Source of the DNA: Harmonia axyridis
Lineage: Eukaryota > Arthropoda > Insecta > Coleoptera > Coccinellidae
Length of the DNA: 64,000 nt
Direction of reading: 5' to 3'
Assembly: GCF_914767665.1 (NCBI RefSeq)
Contig: NC_059501.1
Location: 25,768,501-25,832,500 of the forward strand
Every line of letters starts with the position of its first letter. The stretch's first letter is position 1. A program made the position numbers and the translations under genes. Of the stretch, positions 19,600 to 31,475 are shown piece by piece. The notes beneath the pieces are model-generated. The model worked only from the letters and a program-made list of their open reading frames with translations, made no database searches and was not told the origin of the DNA.

Positions 19600-21320
19600 G
19601 ACTGGAATTTTATTCCCTGCGCCTATACTACAATTTTTTACGATTTTTTATTTGGGAGAGTTTTCTCTTTTCTGCATGATACTATTTTCCTCTATTTCAT
19701 TATTTGAAAGAGGTATTTCCTCTTGTCTATCTTTCTTTATATTATCTTTCTTAATTTACTATTCTCGTGGTCTTTGAGCGTCTCTGTTTTCTTCTTTATT
19801 TGTTTGTTTACTATTTCCTCAATAGTTTCGATTTTCAATACTTCTCTGATTTATTGGTTGCTATACCATGAGGCGCCAACCGCTGTGATTACTCTATTTA
19901 GTGTACTCTGTAACTGATCTTTCTTATTGGCTTTCGTATTATACTTGGTTACTCCTGCATACGTGATGCTTGGTAATAGCACTATATTTATTATCTTCAG
20001 CTTGGTTTCTACTTTCTGGGTTGAGCAGCGGGTAGAGTCTCCCGTGCAATTGCCTTGCCTTTTTTCTATTATCTGTTTGCTAAAGTTCATTATTTCGTCT
20101 AGAATTACTCCTAGATATTTTGCTTGTAAGTTGAACAACAGCGGTCCTATCACCGATCCTTGGGGAACTCCTTCTTCAATTTCTCTAATCGTCGACCTGG
20201 TGCTATATCTATATTCACTCTAAATTTTCTATTTCCCAGGTACGATTTTATTAACCTCGTAAGTTTGGATGGAAGTTTCATCAACTTCATCTTATAAATC
20301 ATGTGATGCCACATTTTATCAAATGCTTTTTCTATGTCCAGAAATATTATACCAGTTTCTGTAGATAGGTTCATTCGCTTCTTACTGTTTTCATTGAGTC
20401 TTTAATCATTGCCGATAAAAGGCTCTATGTCTTTTTCATTCTTCCAAATCTAGATTGTATCCGCCGTTTTTCATTTGTTGGGATAATATTCTGTTTCAAG
20501 CATATGTATCTGAGTATTTCAACGATTTTATCTCGAGTTTCTCCTGGTACATAAGTTTTCAATTGCTTGTATTAGTATTCCGTCTATTCCGGGTGCTGTT
20601 CTATTTTTCAATGTTCTGATGTGATCATTGTCTGTTTGAATTTTCATGTATTCAAACATGGTCTTCGTTGATTTTTGGATTCAGCTTAAATTGATGTTCC
20701 AGGGAAGCCGCAAACATTTCTTCCGTTTTTTCATTTGTAATAGCTACTTGATGTTCTTTCTTCAGCTTTGGCATCATTTTCCACAATGATTGGTCTTTCC
20801 TATCTAATTTTTTTTTTTTAAACGACTTTATTCTTCAATTAGATACAACAAGGCGACATTTAGCTTGAAGCTACTCTTACATGTAACCTCATCATACCAT
20901 AACATGTACAACACATCCATGACCTAGCCGGGATTCGAACCCGGTACCTTCGGCATCACAGCCCTTCTAGCTTCGTGTCCCAGTCTTCGTTGAACACTTG
21001 TGTGACTCTGTTTTTCACTTCGTTGGTCAATTTATTCAGTATAGTTTTGTCAACGGGGTTCGATGTGCGTCTATACTGTTTCTTCGCTTTTTTCTTTCCT
21101 CTAACAATATTCTCAGGTAAGGGTAGCGGACTTTTCTTCGGTATTCTTTTGATCTTAGTGGACTGTACTTGAGCTTTGATTATTCTTCTTTCTGAATCCT
21201 TGGTTGCTTCGTCTAACCGTTCTTGGTTTTCTCTCTTAACACTTTTTGTTTGAAAAATTCCTTTCAATTTTAACCAATTGATTGATTTCTTGATCCTTCG
21301 AATATTATCGTGCATAACTA
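19600..21320 (-). pseudogene. Jockey-type LINE relic, internally deleted
   Basis: Read on the minus strand, the remnant starts with a linker region ending KKQYRRTSNPVDKTILNKLT (20956-21315). It continues after a SINE insertion with KDQSLWKMMPKLKKEHQ, then a KAFDKMWH motif (about 20340), and GVPQGSVIGPLLFNL. It then jumps straight to the thumb region, KYLGVILDE. The segment containing the YADD active site is deleted. Frameshifts and stops are frequent. Jockey-type polymerases prime on nicked chromosomal DNA; this copy cannot. No endonuclease domain or poly(A) tail is visible, so the copy is truncated at both sides. Confidence 0.8.
20808..20955 (-). mobile_element. tRNA-derived SINE, 5'-truncated, inside the Jockey relic
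   Basis: On the minus strand the insert starts near GTGATGCCGAAGG and includes GGTTCGAATCC, a perfect Pol III B box within a perfect 5-bp T-arm (CCGGG/CCCGG). It ends in a poly(A) run (plus strand T-run at 20808-20819). No A box is found, so the head is truncated. The Jockey coding sequence continues in register on both sides (EGL then DRKDQ), showing an insertion. A clean target duplication is not visible. Confidence 0.75.
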
Positions 21321-22689
21321 CAGATGGTCAGACATCAGACTACAGAATCAATTTTGAGTACGGATTCGTTATCAGTAAGTCAAACTCTATGGTTTGATAT
21401 CGCACTCTGGTCTTATACTAAAATATAATAATGTCACGAAATGATCGGTTTTTTTATGATTTTTTTCTGACTAGGAAAGACAGAACTTCTTTTTGATTGA
21501 GATTCCGAAGAACCAAATGGACATTGCCTTCATTAAAAGGAACCATGTACAGTGTATACCACAGAATTTCGAATACAGAATCAGATTGGACAGATCGACT
21601 GGAGCTCAAAGCGTGCCCATGGAGAGCAGAAATTCATCCATTATTTGCAGGGAATTGGATTGACTGTGAATATAGCACACGTCTCTGTTGAGTTTTAGTT
21701 TTAATAACGTCGTCTCTTCTATCCGAATAATTCGAAATAATCCACATCATTTATACATCTGATTCACATCTCTAGAGTCTCAGATAATTTATTTGATGTT
21801 CTTTGTAAACCATCAAACGTAGCACAGAAAAGAGACTCATCAGCAAATTAAAAATGCGAATTATTTACGCAGTATTGATTGCCGTGTGTGAAGAAATTTT
21901 TCAAATTTTTTGAGCAATGATGATTTCAAAAAAATGAGGGAAGCACTAAGTGAAGTTGACAGCTTTAAGGAGTTGGTTGATATAATTTTTTTAACAATTA
22001 TGTGTTCTCCAAGGCACAATTGACGAATGACGAAAGCTCAAGAGCTTAGTTGGATCTGTGATCAGTAGTAATATCCCTAGGTCATTGATTATAGAGGAGA
22101 TAATTTAATGACAATTAAAATCTCAATACGCTCAACATATTATTCTTACCATTTTCTATTATTTTTTTTTGTATTCCTAAGAAATTAAATTTGTTACAAT
22201 TTTTTGCTAGTATGGATGAATACATGATAAAAAACTTTACTCAGAAACGGATATGTGATTTGAACATTAAAATACGTCAATTTGTTATCCTATTTTTTTG
22301 ATGGCATGGAGGGTTGCTTGTCCCTATAATACCTTTTCAATTTTTTTCCAAATTGATTAATTCGTTTTCGAGAAATTTTTTTCAGGAAAAATTCTTGAAA
22401 AACACTGATTTGATGACAGGAGCTTTTCAGCATTCTTTCATTTATGAGCTTATTGGAGACCAAGTAACTGACGTGGGTATTGAATGATTGTTGATGAATT
22501 TCAAAATTCTCGGAAATTTACATTTTCATGAAAAAAAATAAAAAACAACCCATTCAAAGTTTTTCAAAAAAATGTGTATGGCATTCTACATCTACCTTAG
22601 ATGCAGACGATCAAACGGCGGTGCTAGTATTGAATAAAAGTATATGATTTTTACAGCAGTCCGACCATTGTGAGATATTGCGTTGTGAG
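21321..22689. other. No supported gene
   Basis: AT-rich. A short dispersed repeat begins near 22007 (TTCTCCAAGGCACAATTGAC) with relatives at 30741 and 46435. A 64-codon frame at 21497-21691 has no recognisable motif. Confidence 0.45.
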
Positions 22690-23831
22690 TGTGAATATTC
22701 TCGTTATTTGAAAAAAGAAAGAACAAAAAGAGTTTCGTGTGCTGATAAAATATTGCTTTTTGAAGGGAACAAAATACAGTTGAAGTAAAATCTTGGCTTG
22801 GTGAAGAGTAACCGGGGTCTGCATCAAAAAAATAAACCATCATTGATTGGTATGCTAAGTTTAAACGTGGTGAAAAGAGAACCGAAGACGTCGAACGCAG
22901 TGGACGCCCAAAAGTGGCTGTCACTGACGAAAAAATCAAAAAACTTCACGAAATAATTTTGAATGACCGTAAAGTGAGGTTGATCGAGATTGCAGATATT
23001 GTGAAGATATCATCTGAACGTGTACATCATATCATTCACGAATATTTGTACATGAGAAAGCTGTGTCAAAATGGGTGCCGCGCGAGCTCACAATCAATCA
23101 ATAGCAACAACGTGTTAATGATTCTGAGCAATGTTTGAAGCTGTCTAAGTGCAGTAAACCCGAATTGTTGCGTCGATATGTGACAATGGATGGAACATGG
23201 CTCCATCATTTCACTCCGGAGTCCAATCAACAGTCAACTGAGTGGACTGCACACGATGAACCGAATCCAAAGCGAGGAAAAACACAACAGTTAGCTAGCA
23301 AGGTTATGGCATTAGCATTCTGGGATGTGCAAGGTATGATATTCATTGATTATCTCCAAAAGGGCCAGACCATCAACAACATTCATTATATAGCGTTATT
23401 GGATCGTTTAAAGGATGAAATCGTTAAAAAACGGCCCCTTTTGAAGAAAAAAAGGTGCTGTATCATCAACACAATGCGCCGTGTGATAAATCAATGAAAA
23501 AAATGGCAAAATTGCTTGATTTGGGTTTCGAATTGCTTCTGCATCCAACGTATTCGCCAGATCTGGCCCCCAGGCGACTTTTTTCCTGTTCACATACCTC
23601 AAAAGAATGCTCGCTTGAAATAAATTTACCACCAATGAAGAAGTAATCGTCGAAAGTAAGGCCTATTTTGAAGTGAAAGACAAATCGTACTACAAAAATG
23701 GTATCGAAAAGATGGAAGATCGCTATAATCGCTTTATCGCCTTCGAAGGCCACTACGTTGAATAATGAAATCGAAATGCCAAAAAAATGTGTTTTACTAT
23801 GGTAGACCGGGAACTTTTCAATTGGCCTGTT
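22690..23831 (+). mobile_element. Mariner relic B
   Basis: The right end contains ACCGGGAACTTTTCAATTGG, typical of mariner terminal repeats. The left terminal repeat is not visible. The internal part is a frameshifted transposase gene. It differs from the family at 3987 and 32180. Confidence 0.75.
22835..23764 (+). pseudogene. Mariner transposase, frameshifted, second catalytic Asp lost
   Basis: The translation gives a KFKRGEKRTEDVERSGRPK linker, a helix-turn-helix segment (LIEIADIVKISSERVHHII), and the catalytic core with VTMDGTWLHHF (first Asp) and YSPDLAP (third Asp). The second catalytic Asp of the D,D34D triad should lie in a QDN motif, but here the sequence reads QHNAP, so it is changed to His. 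At least three frameshifts separate the pieces. The last part, YKNGIEKMEDRYNR, matches the C-terminal end of mariner transposases. Confidence 0.8.
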
Positions 23832-24169
23832 ATATTTAAAATCAGGAGAAAGAGCTCTACCGATAAGGAAAATTGAATAAAGGGCGTTTCATTCCAAAAA
23901 TACCAGTTCACTTAAATTTTTATATTTATAATCGTTTTTTGCATTTCCTAGTACTGAATTCTGAATCTTCATAAAAAATACTTCGTATAAATGTTTTTGT
24001 AGGACCAATATTAACTGAGATAGCTTATTGAGTAAAAAATAAACAATCACCCAGTACACTCTCAATTATTTTCAATTCATCTGGAACTTAATGTATGATG
24101 ATGAAAAGAATAACCTGCTAGTAAATTCACGCTTCACCCACCCAAAACTATACTCATCAAACAGAGACA
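23832..24169. other. No supported gene
   Basis: AT-rich spacer. Nothing recognised. Confidence 0.4.
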
Positions 24170-24620
24170 GACCCTTCCAGACAAGGAGGGTTAACAGTTT
24201 AGATTACCCCATTTCTCAAAATTCATCATGCCAACTATTTCCCCAAAAACCTCCCTTCGTTCCACACACCACACTAGCATTAGTCCACCCGGGTTTGTCT
24301 GTGAGGGGGTGGTTGAAGTATCGGCGGTATGAGACAGGGGTGGCACAGGGACCCAACGCGCCATTGTTTTAATCGAACTCATCTCCAGTTCTCATTTCGA
24401 GCAAATGTTAGCAGCATGGCGGGGAATATTAGCGCTTCTAAGGGTGGCCATCAGATAGAGAGGGAGACAGGAGGGGTTGTGGAACGCAGGGGGGGACTTT
24501 ATCGAGCAGATTCCTACGTTAAATCTAACTTGCGATCTATTTGTTCAAGCCGTAGCGTAGTTGGTTGATTTGCTCTCTTCCATGGAACGGAAACCTGCAT
24601 ATAGATGAAACAGCATCGAG
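24170..24620. other. GC-richer island without an assigned gene
   Basis: Base composition changes sharply over about 450 bases, with runs such as CACGGAGG-like GC and a GGGGGG run. Two open frames overlap (24191-24382 minus, 24329-24568 plus) but neither has a recognised motif. An ATG in a good context (GCAGCATGG, 24417) begins 50 codons. It could be a first exon or untranslated leader of a host gene, or a conserved noncoding element. Confidence 0.3.
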
Positions 24621-25261
24621 GATGTTGATCGTTAACAGGGATAAACTGGAAGATTGGATGCTCTTATGGCCGATTACTTTCATTGCCCTTTTTTACTTTG
24701 TGTTCGTTTTTTTTTGGTACCGTGATAGCTTGAATGGGAATAATTGACCTATTGAAATCGGATTTTTTGCGAGGTAGGTATTTCGATGAACGTGGTTTTT
24801 GATGGTGACTTTAGCTACGGTATCTTTGATTCGATACTTATAAATTTCACATTTGTTGGTACATCATATTAAGTTGCAAGCTCGAAGTGTGGACGATTTA
24901 TCTCTTTCGTTTCAAAGAATACGAAAAGGAACAAAAAATAGTTATTTGTTTTATTAGGCTGCAAAGTAGTAGATTGACTAGATCAACTAAATTTTAGTTT
25001 GACGAATTATGAACTGTTCTATTCTCTCTGAGAATAATCAGTTTGCAGCATAGGCAGAAAAGACCTTATATTCACGACTCGGCTTGATATCCAAGCTACT
25101 TGGCTCAAGCTTGAGCTTGATTTGAAATAATGATAATAGTAATAATAATAAAATGAAATAAATGAATAAAAATAAAATAAAATAAATTTATTCAACAAGT
25201 AAAAATGTCTTCATTAGGAAAAATTTAGAAAACACTTTGAACTACACTACATTCATGCAGA
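24621..25261. other. Spacer with CAAGCT-type repeat and simple repeat
   Basis: At about 25070-25130 a CAAGCTTGAGCTTGA segment matches the inverted-repeat family at 4961. An AAT/AAATA-rich simple repeat follows at 25131-25190 and looks like a retroelement tail in minus orientation. No gene is seen. Confidence 0.5.
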
Positions 25262-25680
25262 GGTAAATTCAGAAATATGAATATAATGACGGTATATGCT
25301 TTGTATATTTATGAATGTTTGTTGTTTGTTTTTAAAAATAGAGATAAGTTTGATATGGGAGTTAGTCATAATTATAATACAAGAACTCAAGATTTATTAT
25401 ATCCTTATCATAGATTAACCTTGAGTGAAAAAGGTCCTTATTACATGTGTATTAAAATATTCAATAGACTACCTAATTATATTAAATGCTGTGATAGTTT
25501 ATATAGATTCAAGAAAATTGTTAAGAGAATGTTAATTCATTTGGAACCTTACAATTGTGGGGATTATTTTGTTTCTGAAAACTTGTGTATTTAAGTTCTT
25601 TATTCTGACGTCATTTCATCTTTTATGTAGCTTTTGTTGTGTAAAACTTGAAATAAAGAAAATTATCTATCTATCTATCA
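25262..25680 (+). mobile_element. 5'-truncated LINE 3' end with (TCTA)n tail
   Basis: The frame at 25277-25594 ends with a typical LINE reverse-transcriptase C-terminus: HNYNTRTQDLLYPYHRL, then KGPYYMCIKIFNRLPN, then a leucine-rich end. A 3' untranslated region of about 75 bases has AATAAA at 25651 and ends in (TCTA)n at 25663-25679. The same C-terminal signature in more decayed form is present in the minus-strand relic at 28690-29640. Confidence 0.8.
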
Positions 25681-25771
25681 CTATTGGGGGTGAGATTTAG
25701 CTAGTTAAAATTTGCGTATCTAGATTCAATATTTTGTAGAATGTGATACATTGTTCAATTCGTAATATTTT

Positions 25772-26300
25772 TCTTTATCATACGCTGAAATGTATGATGC
25801 CCCGTTTACCTTCTCTCTGCTAATACTAAGATTTCATTTCAACTTGCTTTTTTGTTTGAAGTTAATAATTTTTTGTATTGCTCTCAAAAGAATATACAGG
25901 GTTGAAACTATTTAGAGGGGCACAACAGGGATATCGAAAACCATGAGAAATGGAGGATGGCTCCTGAGATATCTTAAAAACCTAAGTAATGAGATTCTAT
26001 TTTTTTTAGTTTTTTAAGATATCTCGGGAACCATTGAAGATGAATTTTTGGATCTGGTTACAACAGCAAACTCATCCCTAAATAACGCAACTTTTTTACA
26101 ATTCAGGCCACCCTGTTTTTCTAACTGTTTTCGATATCCCTACAGTGCCCGTCTTAATACCTAGTTCTAACCCAGTATTTTATTTTGTGATAGAGCAATA
26201 CAAGAAATTATTAACTTCTAACGATAAAGCATGTGTAGATGAAATCTTAGTATTAGAAGGGGAAATGTAAACGGCGCATCATGCATTTCAGCGTATGGTA
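25772..26300. mobile_element. Foldback structure of a dispersed repeat
   Basis: The left arm (25772-25888) and right arm (26186-26300) are reverse complements over about 115 bases, for instance CATACGCTGAAATG and CATTTCAGCGTATG. The loop contains a separate MITE (25896-26116). The right arm continues to about 26540 as the exon-like repeat copy B. The symmetrical arms could have arisen by insertion of a second, inverted copy next to the first. Confidence 0.75.
25896..26116. mobile_element. MITE-like element with internal hairpin
   Basis: Short terminal inverted repeats ACAGGGTTG and CCACCCTGT bound a 221-bp element with TA before the left end. Inside is a hairpin centred near 26000, with arms GATATCTTAAAAA and TTTTTTAAGATATC. 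No coding capacity. The ACAGGGTG-type end is shared with the foldback family at 13135. Confidence 0.6.
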
Positions 26301-26540
26301 CAAGAGAATATATAAAAACCTCAGCAGAAACTCTGTCTGCCCGTATAGGTGTAGTGATTGGTGTGTATATTTGTTTGCAGAATAATCTGATATATTCAAA
26401 TTCAAGGGCCTCATCTTCATCCAAACAAAATCCCCTCCATCCTTCCTTATCGCCAAAAGTTGACGAAATATAAACTATAATTAAATCTGAAATCAAAAAG
26501 GAAAGGAACAACAAAGAATAATAAATGTAATAGTTTCTAT
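26215..26540 (-). repeat. Dispersed repeat, exon-like copy B (open frame)
   Basis: On the minus strand a pyrimidine tract ending TTTCAG is followed by a frame that stays open for about 85 codons and contains GFCLDEDEAL and RLFCKQIYTPI. The frame from 26514 to 26218 totals 98 codons. The repeat is shared with 720-1020, where the frame is broken. I do not recognise the product. It may be an exon of a transposon or multicopy host gene. Confidence 0.4.
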
Positions 26541-26578
26541 TAAAAGATTTTTTTTATGATCTGGTTCCCACGAAAGGA

Positions 26579-27200
26579 AATAAGATAAGATAAGATAAGA
26601 TATTTTTATTGTGCTTATTACAAACAATCTGCAGTTTGTTCACATTCGTCAAAATACCTATATCGATTTAAAGTAAGCGACCCATTCTAAAAAAAAATCT
26701 GAAACTGAACGGATAGCTTGGAAACTACCATAAAATTTATGAATTGGGCCAGTATTCACCAAGTTGTCAATAGTTTCTTCTAGACCACACTGACATAATG
26801 GGCTATCAATAGAATGTAATTTAAAGAGCATACTATTGCAAAGACCATGAGCAGTCCGAAGTCGATTTAAAATAAACCAAATTGTCCTAGGGAGATTGAA
26901 AATTGAAACCTAGAACTTTCTCTGAAAGGTCAACGAATAGACTCTTGTTGAAAATATTACAAGAACTCCATTCCGACCGCCAAATTTTCTTGTCAATTCC
27001 ATTAGATTGAAAGAAAGTATTAATCCATAATGATTTGCATTAAATTAGGAAATGGAACGCTTTCCATTCTACAAGGAACTAAAGATATTTGTTCAAGTGT
27101 TAGCAAAGTGTCCTCTAACATAGGTAATCAATAAAAATCGCCATTCGTTAACCAAACAGAAATCCATATCTTAAAAGCCTTCCAACGCAGATCATCTCTC
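26579..27200 (-). pseudogene. LINE 3' fragment with (TCTTA)n tail
   Basis: The minus-strand translation contains IWFILNRLRTAHGLCNSML and then SPLCQCGLEETIDNLV. This is the CCHC-like zinc-knuckle region found after the RNase H or RT domain in I-, R1- and LOA-type LINEs. A 3' tail of repeated TCTTA units (plus strand TAAGA, 26579-26601) marks the end. The upstream part is broken by stops. The 5' limit near 27200 is approximate. Confidence 0.65.
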
Positions 27201-27690
27201 GCATACATTACTGTATTGACAAAATATAAAATGACGCAGATGAATCGTCGGACCACGCGCTACATAACCTCAACCCTTTCACTTTCTTCGGAGTATCTGT
27301 CCTTCCAGCGGCAGTTAACAGCGTGGAGATCACGGAGGGTCCACAGATAGGCAATTGTGCCTGTCATTAATCACACCATCCCTGGCACTCTAGGACGTCA
27401 AATACAGTACAGCTGAAGAGCCATGATGCTTTGAGAGTTTCAGCTAGCTAATTGCCGCCAAACGACGTTTTTAATTAATGGTGAAGTATTAGTGATATTT
27501 GGGAATGTGCGCGTAAAGCACCTTTTTAACGATGCTTACCAAAAATTGAGAGGTTGTGAACAAGTATGACTTTCAGTTTCCACGCAAAAAATTGTTTATT
27601 TTTTTCATGAAATGTTATTCAACTCTTTTTTAACTATAGTTGATTAAATATTGTTTATTTTGTGCAATGATGACACATTTTTTTCGTTGC
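27201..27690. other. GC-richer stretch without an assigned gene
   Basis: From about 27240 to 27470 the sequence is more balanced than its surroundings and has no long frame. It has no second copy in the window. A conserved noncoding element or untranslated exon is possible. Confidence 0.3.
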
Positions 27691-27699
27691 TTGAATTCA

Positions 27700-27850
27700 G
27701 AAAGCGTAAAATGTAATTAAGAAAGCAAATTGAATTTCAGAAGATGGAAATTGTAATTCAGAATAGGAAGTTGTTATTCAGAATAGAGAATTGGAAATTC
27801 AGAATAGCAATATGTAACACAGAAACGGTAATTTCTTTTTTGAATTACAT
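27700..27850 (+). repeat. Degenerate short tandem repeat (about 25 bp)
   Basis: The motif TTCAGAATAGNAA recurs at short, irregular intervals about six times. Confidence 0.6.
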
Positions 27851-27873
27851 ATTTCTATTCTGAAAAACATGTA

Positions 27874-27984
27874 AAAGTGAAATTCACATTTCCTTAGACG
27901 AGGAATCTAAGTGAACATGTTTCCCTGGTGTGAAAGTGAAACTCACATTTCCTTAGACGAGGAATCTAAGTGAACATGTTTCAC
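27874..27984 (+). repeat. 59-bp direct repeat with internal hairpin
   Basis: AAAGTGAAATTCACATTTCC and following bases recur at 59-bp spacing (27874 and 27933). Each copy contains CTTAGACGAGGAATCTAAG, which can pair with itself, and a GTGAAAYTCAC palindrome. No known element is identified. Confidence 0.8.
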
Positions 27985-28689
27985 TTTTATGACTTTTTCG
28001 TTGACAGTTTTTCTGTTTTATCATGAGTAGTATTAAGTAATAGCATTAATTTCCGATTGCTGTTTATAGGTGAGGTAATCCTTGTAATACTTCGATGAAT
28101 GTTATGTTGATAAAACCTGTTTATAAAGACAGACATCGAATTATCGTTATTAACTTCAATATACAAGAAAACAGAAGAACAATCTTATACACATGTTCCC
28201 TTTTTTGAAATTTAACTTCGATTTTTCGAACTGCAATTATTGCATAAGGTGTTTCAATAACAATATCAACACCCAACACAGATAAACATTCCGTGGATAG
28301 AAGTATTTTCATTTCAACCTTGAGTACAATGATTTAAAATCTGAGAGACTAGAAGGTTATGTTACAGAACTGACTCTTGGTAGCGAACTATTCCTAGTTA
28401 CTGAGTAGTAGTATTTTTTGAGCCATTTCCTAATGATAAATTCTTGAGCTATGTGCAAAAACACTTTGATTTGTATCCAGCCAGCTACTCATAGGCACAT
28501 TTGGAAGGTAATATATATGAGAACTACAACTATGGTTTGTTTTTTATTAACCCATTGATCACCCCATAAAAACATGAATAGAATAGTAACAGTTCAATAT
28601 TCATATGCTGTGCAAAACCTCTTCCATTAGTTTTTTGAAGAAGTAACACTTCAACTTTTCTCTTTTAGTGAATAGCATTTAATAACGTT
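27985..28689. other. No supported gene
   Basis: AT-rich spacer. Nothing recognised; a 63-codon minus frame at 28121-28312 has no motif. Confidence 0.4.
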
Positions 28690-29640
28690 ACATCAGCCGG
28701 AAGTCGGTATTATAGTTAATCTCTCAATTCTGGTCCATGGGAAGACGAATTGTTTTTTTCCTAGGCTTATGATCGTGGAAGACTTCATTTGTGGTAAACT
28801 GCTTTTTATTTATATAAATATAGTTAACTGCGGTAAATATGAACAAAGACGTGATGTTGAGTATCCTCTCTCCTGAATATCCCGCTACAGCAGTCTTATC
28901 ACTCAAACCAAACAGGATCCTTAGAGCATTTTCTGTTTCATGAGTACCATGTGATCATCCACAGAGGCCTCTGACTATGGAAGGTGGAGTAATATGTAAT
29001 TCTGCAGTGTCAGAGTCAGTTATTTCCTCCATCAAGCTTATCATGTAAATTGATGTTCCGGAACAAAGTTTCAAAATAATACTTCTATTTGAGTGAAGAC
29101 TGAAGCTCCAAGTATCGGAAACTTTCACCATCAATGTCAGCAACATCGAATCTAAGTTATTTTCTGCTTCAAGATCAAACCGTTAATACTAAACCAATTT
29201 ACTGCCACTTGAAGTTTGTTCTCGTACTTCGATTCATTCACAAAAAAGGCTAATATCTGAATAAAAACATTCACTGGAAGATCGTTCATATTCAGAACAA
29301 AAGCAGCGGTCCCTATATTGAACCCTGAGGCACACTTGCAGTGATATATGAAGGTTCAGAAATGGTGTCATTGCATATTATCGATCGCGTTCTATTGGTA
29401 AAATAGGACTCAATTAGGGCAAGTGTGTCCTCTTATGTCCTACAATTGCAGCTTTTGCAACAGATCCAAATTACTGAGGTCTACACATTACAGTTGAACT
29501 CATTCTCTAACTTTGAAAGCTCAAGAGCATCCACCATCGCGCCAAGTGTTGACTTTCTTTTTCTGAATCCGTGCTGACAATCAGTAATGAAACGATTGTT
29601 TTCAAATCTATTTCCTATAACATTTCGAACAAAAATTATA
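28690..29640 (-). pseudogene. LINE reverse-transcriptase relic
   Basis: Read on the minus strand, decayed RT motifs appear in order. These are DCQHGFRKRKSTLGAMVDAL (about 29570), ESYFTNRTRSI, SVPQGSI followed by a stop and GPLLLF, then a thumb-type segment VNWFSINGL. They are followed by the C-terminal NALRILFGL, SLFIFTAVNYIYINK and FTTNEVFHDHKPRKK. The YADD region is missing or unrecognisable. It is the same general clade as the fragment at 25262-25680. Both a 5' half and a tail are absent. Confidence 0.75.
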
Positions 29641-31475
29641 TAGCAAACTGTAATTCTTTTTATGTAGAAACACCCCTTAAATGTTGTCGCACTTATTCAC
29701 TAACACTCTGTATACCCGAAATTTATTTTGACATATGGGTTAATTGACTATTCCAAAGAGTTTAAAAGGAGAATTTATTTATTAATTTCTTAGTCGAAAA
29801 GAGGTGTATCTTACTTCGTTATGTTTGTGATATGTATAATTTTTTTAAAGAATTTTCTAGGTTAAATTGGAGATAAGAATATAATGTAGAGAACAATGAT
29901 AAAACACTCTGAAGAATATCAATGGTACTCCGCAGTGGCATGTGATAATTTTCTTCAAACAGGGAAACATTTCACACATGGTGCTACAACATTTTCAATT
30001 CGATATCGGTTTAGTTTTATTATCACCATACCATACCATCTTAGTATAATATCCATATCTTTTGTAGATCTACCTATAGCTGACAGATCTAAATACATAC
30101 TCACCAATTCAATCAAACTGATTGATATATAGAAATAAATTGAAACTATCAATCTATAGAAATCGCCCAAAATTACAATATAATAATGAATTTATGCATG
30201 ACTCTCGGATGGTACCTATTATTCATTCAAAATAGCGTTACTTCGAGCCCCCTGTCTTTGTATAACGTCTTAAAGCGATATTTGCCTTTCACTCAACCCT
30301 TTCAGCAACGGTATCTCATTAAGTAGTTCTTGATCTCAAACAAAAAATCTCTATTGATCCAGGAAAACCGCTTCTCACGAATATCAAGGGAACCTAACGG
30401 TCATCTTACAGTGACCAAACCTGTCCTCTCTTTTATTTGGTCCAGCGGTTGAAGATAACCGTGAGATTGGATGCAACTGGTTTATTTTTTATCCGTGACG
30501 AACCCTTTATTATTAAATCGATATTGAAACTCTTTGCATTTTTAGCGGATGGTTACATGAAATTGATTTCGGTTCTTATTTGAACATTTGTATTTGTACA
30601 GGCTTAAATTTAGATATTAAACATCAAGTAACTTAGGCTGGAAGAAAAAAGAACTGAAAACTGTATGAAGCATCACCACTGATTAGTTATTGAAAATTCG
30701 ACTTTATTTCCCATTAGAAAAATGGGTCAATTCGTAAATATGTGGACTCCAAGGGTACAATTGGCGAATGACTTATCGAGCGCTCAAAAGCTTCTGCTTT
30801 CACATCAGTGCTGTTCTAATTTTTTTTCAATGAGATATGAAATCGAATACTTTTCAGTTTCCAGTTGATTTTCAATTCAGACAAAACTAACCAGTTATTG
30901 AAATTGTTATTTTACGCTATATTTCTCGAATTTTGTAAGATTCTAGTCAAACTATACAATGAAATTTTAGAACATGCTTCAAATTATCATTAACAGCCAA
31001 ATTCAAACTTTCATCTTGATTGCATCATCAGAACCATTCAAATTGACATCTCCTATATGTTTGAAATTTAGCATATAAATGTGAAATGACAATTTCTAGT
31101 TTCGCACAAAATTTTCTGTTCATAGCTATGAAATTTAATTTAGGGAACATAATAATTTTTCTGTTGAATCAATGATCTAACCTTCTATTTATCAGTTGTG
31201 TACCTATATCATCTTAAAAATATCAAATATTCATTCATTTGAATATTATACGTATGTTATTGTATTTCATACTGGTAAGAAAATAATGCGAATCGAGAAA
31301 ATTATTCAATTTGCATATAAAAATTTGCTTATTACATTTTTTCATGGCTTGATACTATCTACACAATTATTAATAAAATATTTCTATGAATAATATCCGG
31401 AATTTAGACAATAAAATTTTTTCAAATGAACAATGAAAACAGTAGTTGAAGTAGTCAACAAGAAAAAAAAAGATA
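29641..31475. other. No supported gene
   Basis: Mostly AT-rich. A short dispersed repeat (CCAAGGGTACAATTGGCG) starts at about 30743. A more balanced stretch at 30240-30480 has no long frame. Confidence 0.45.
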
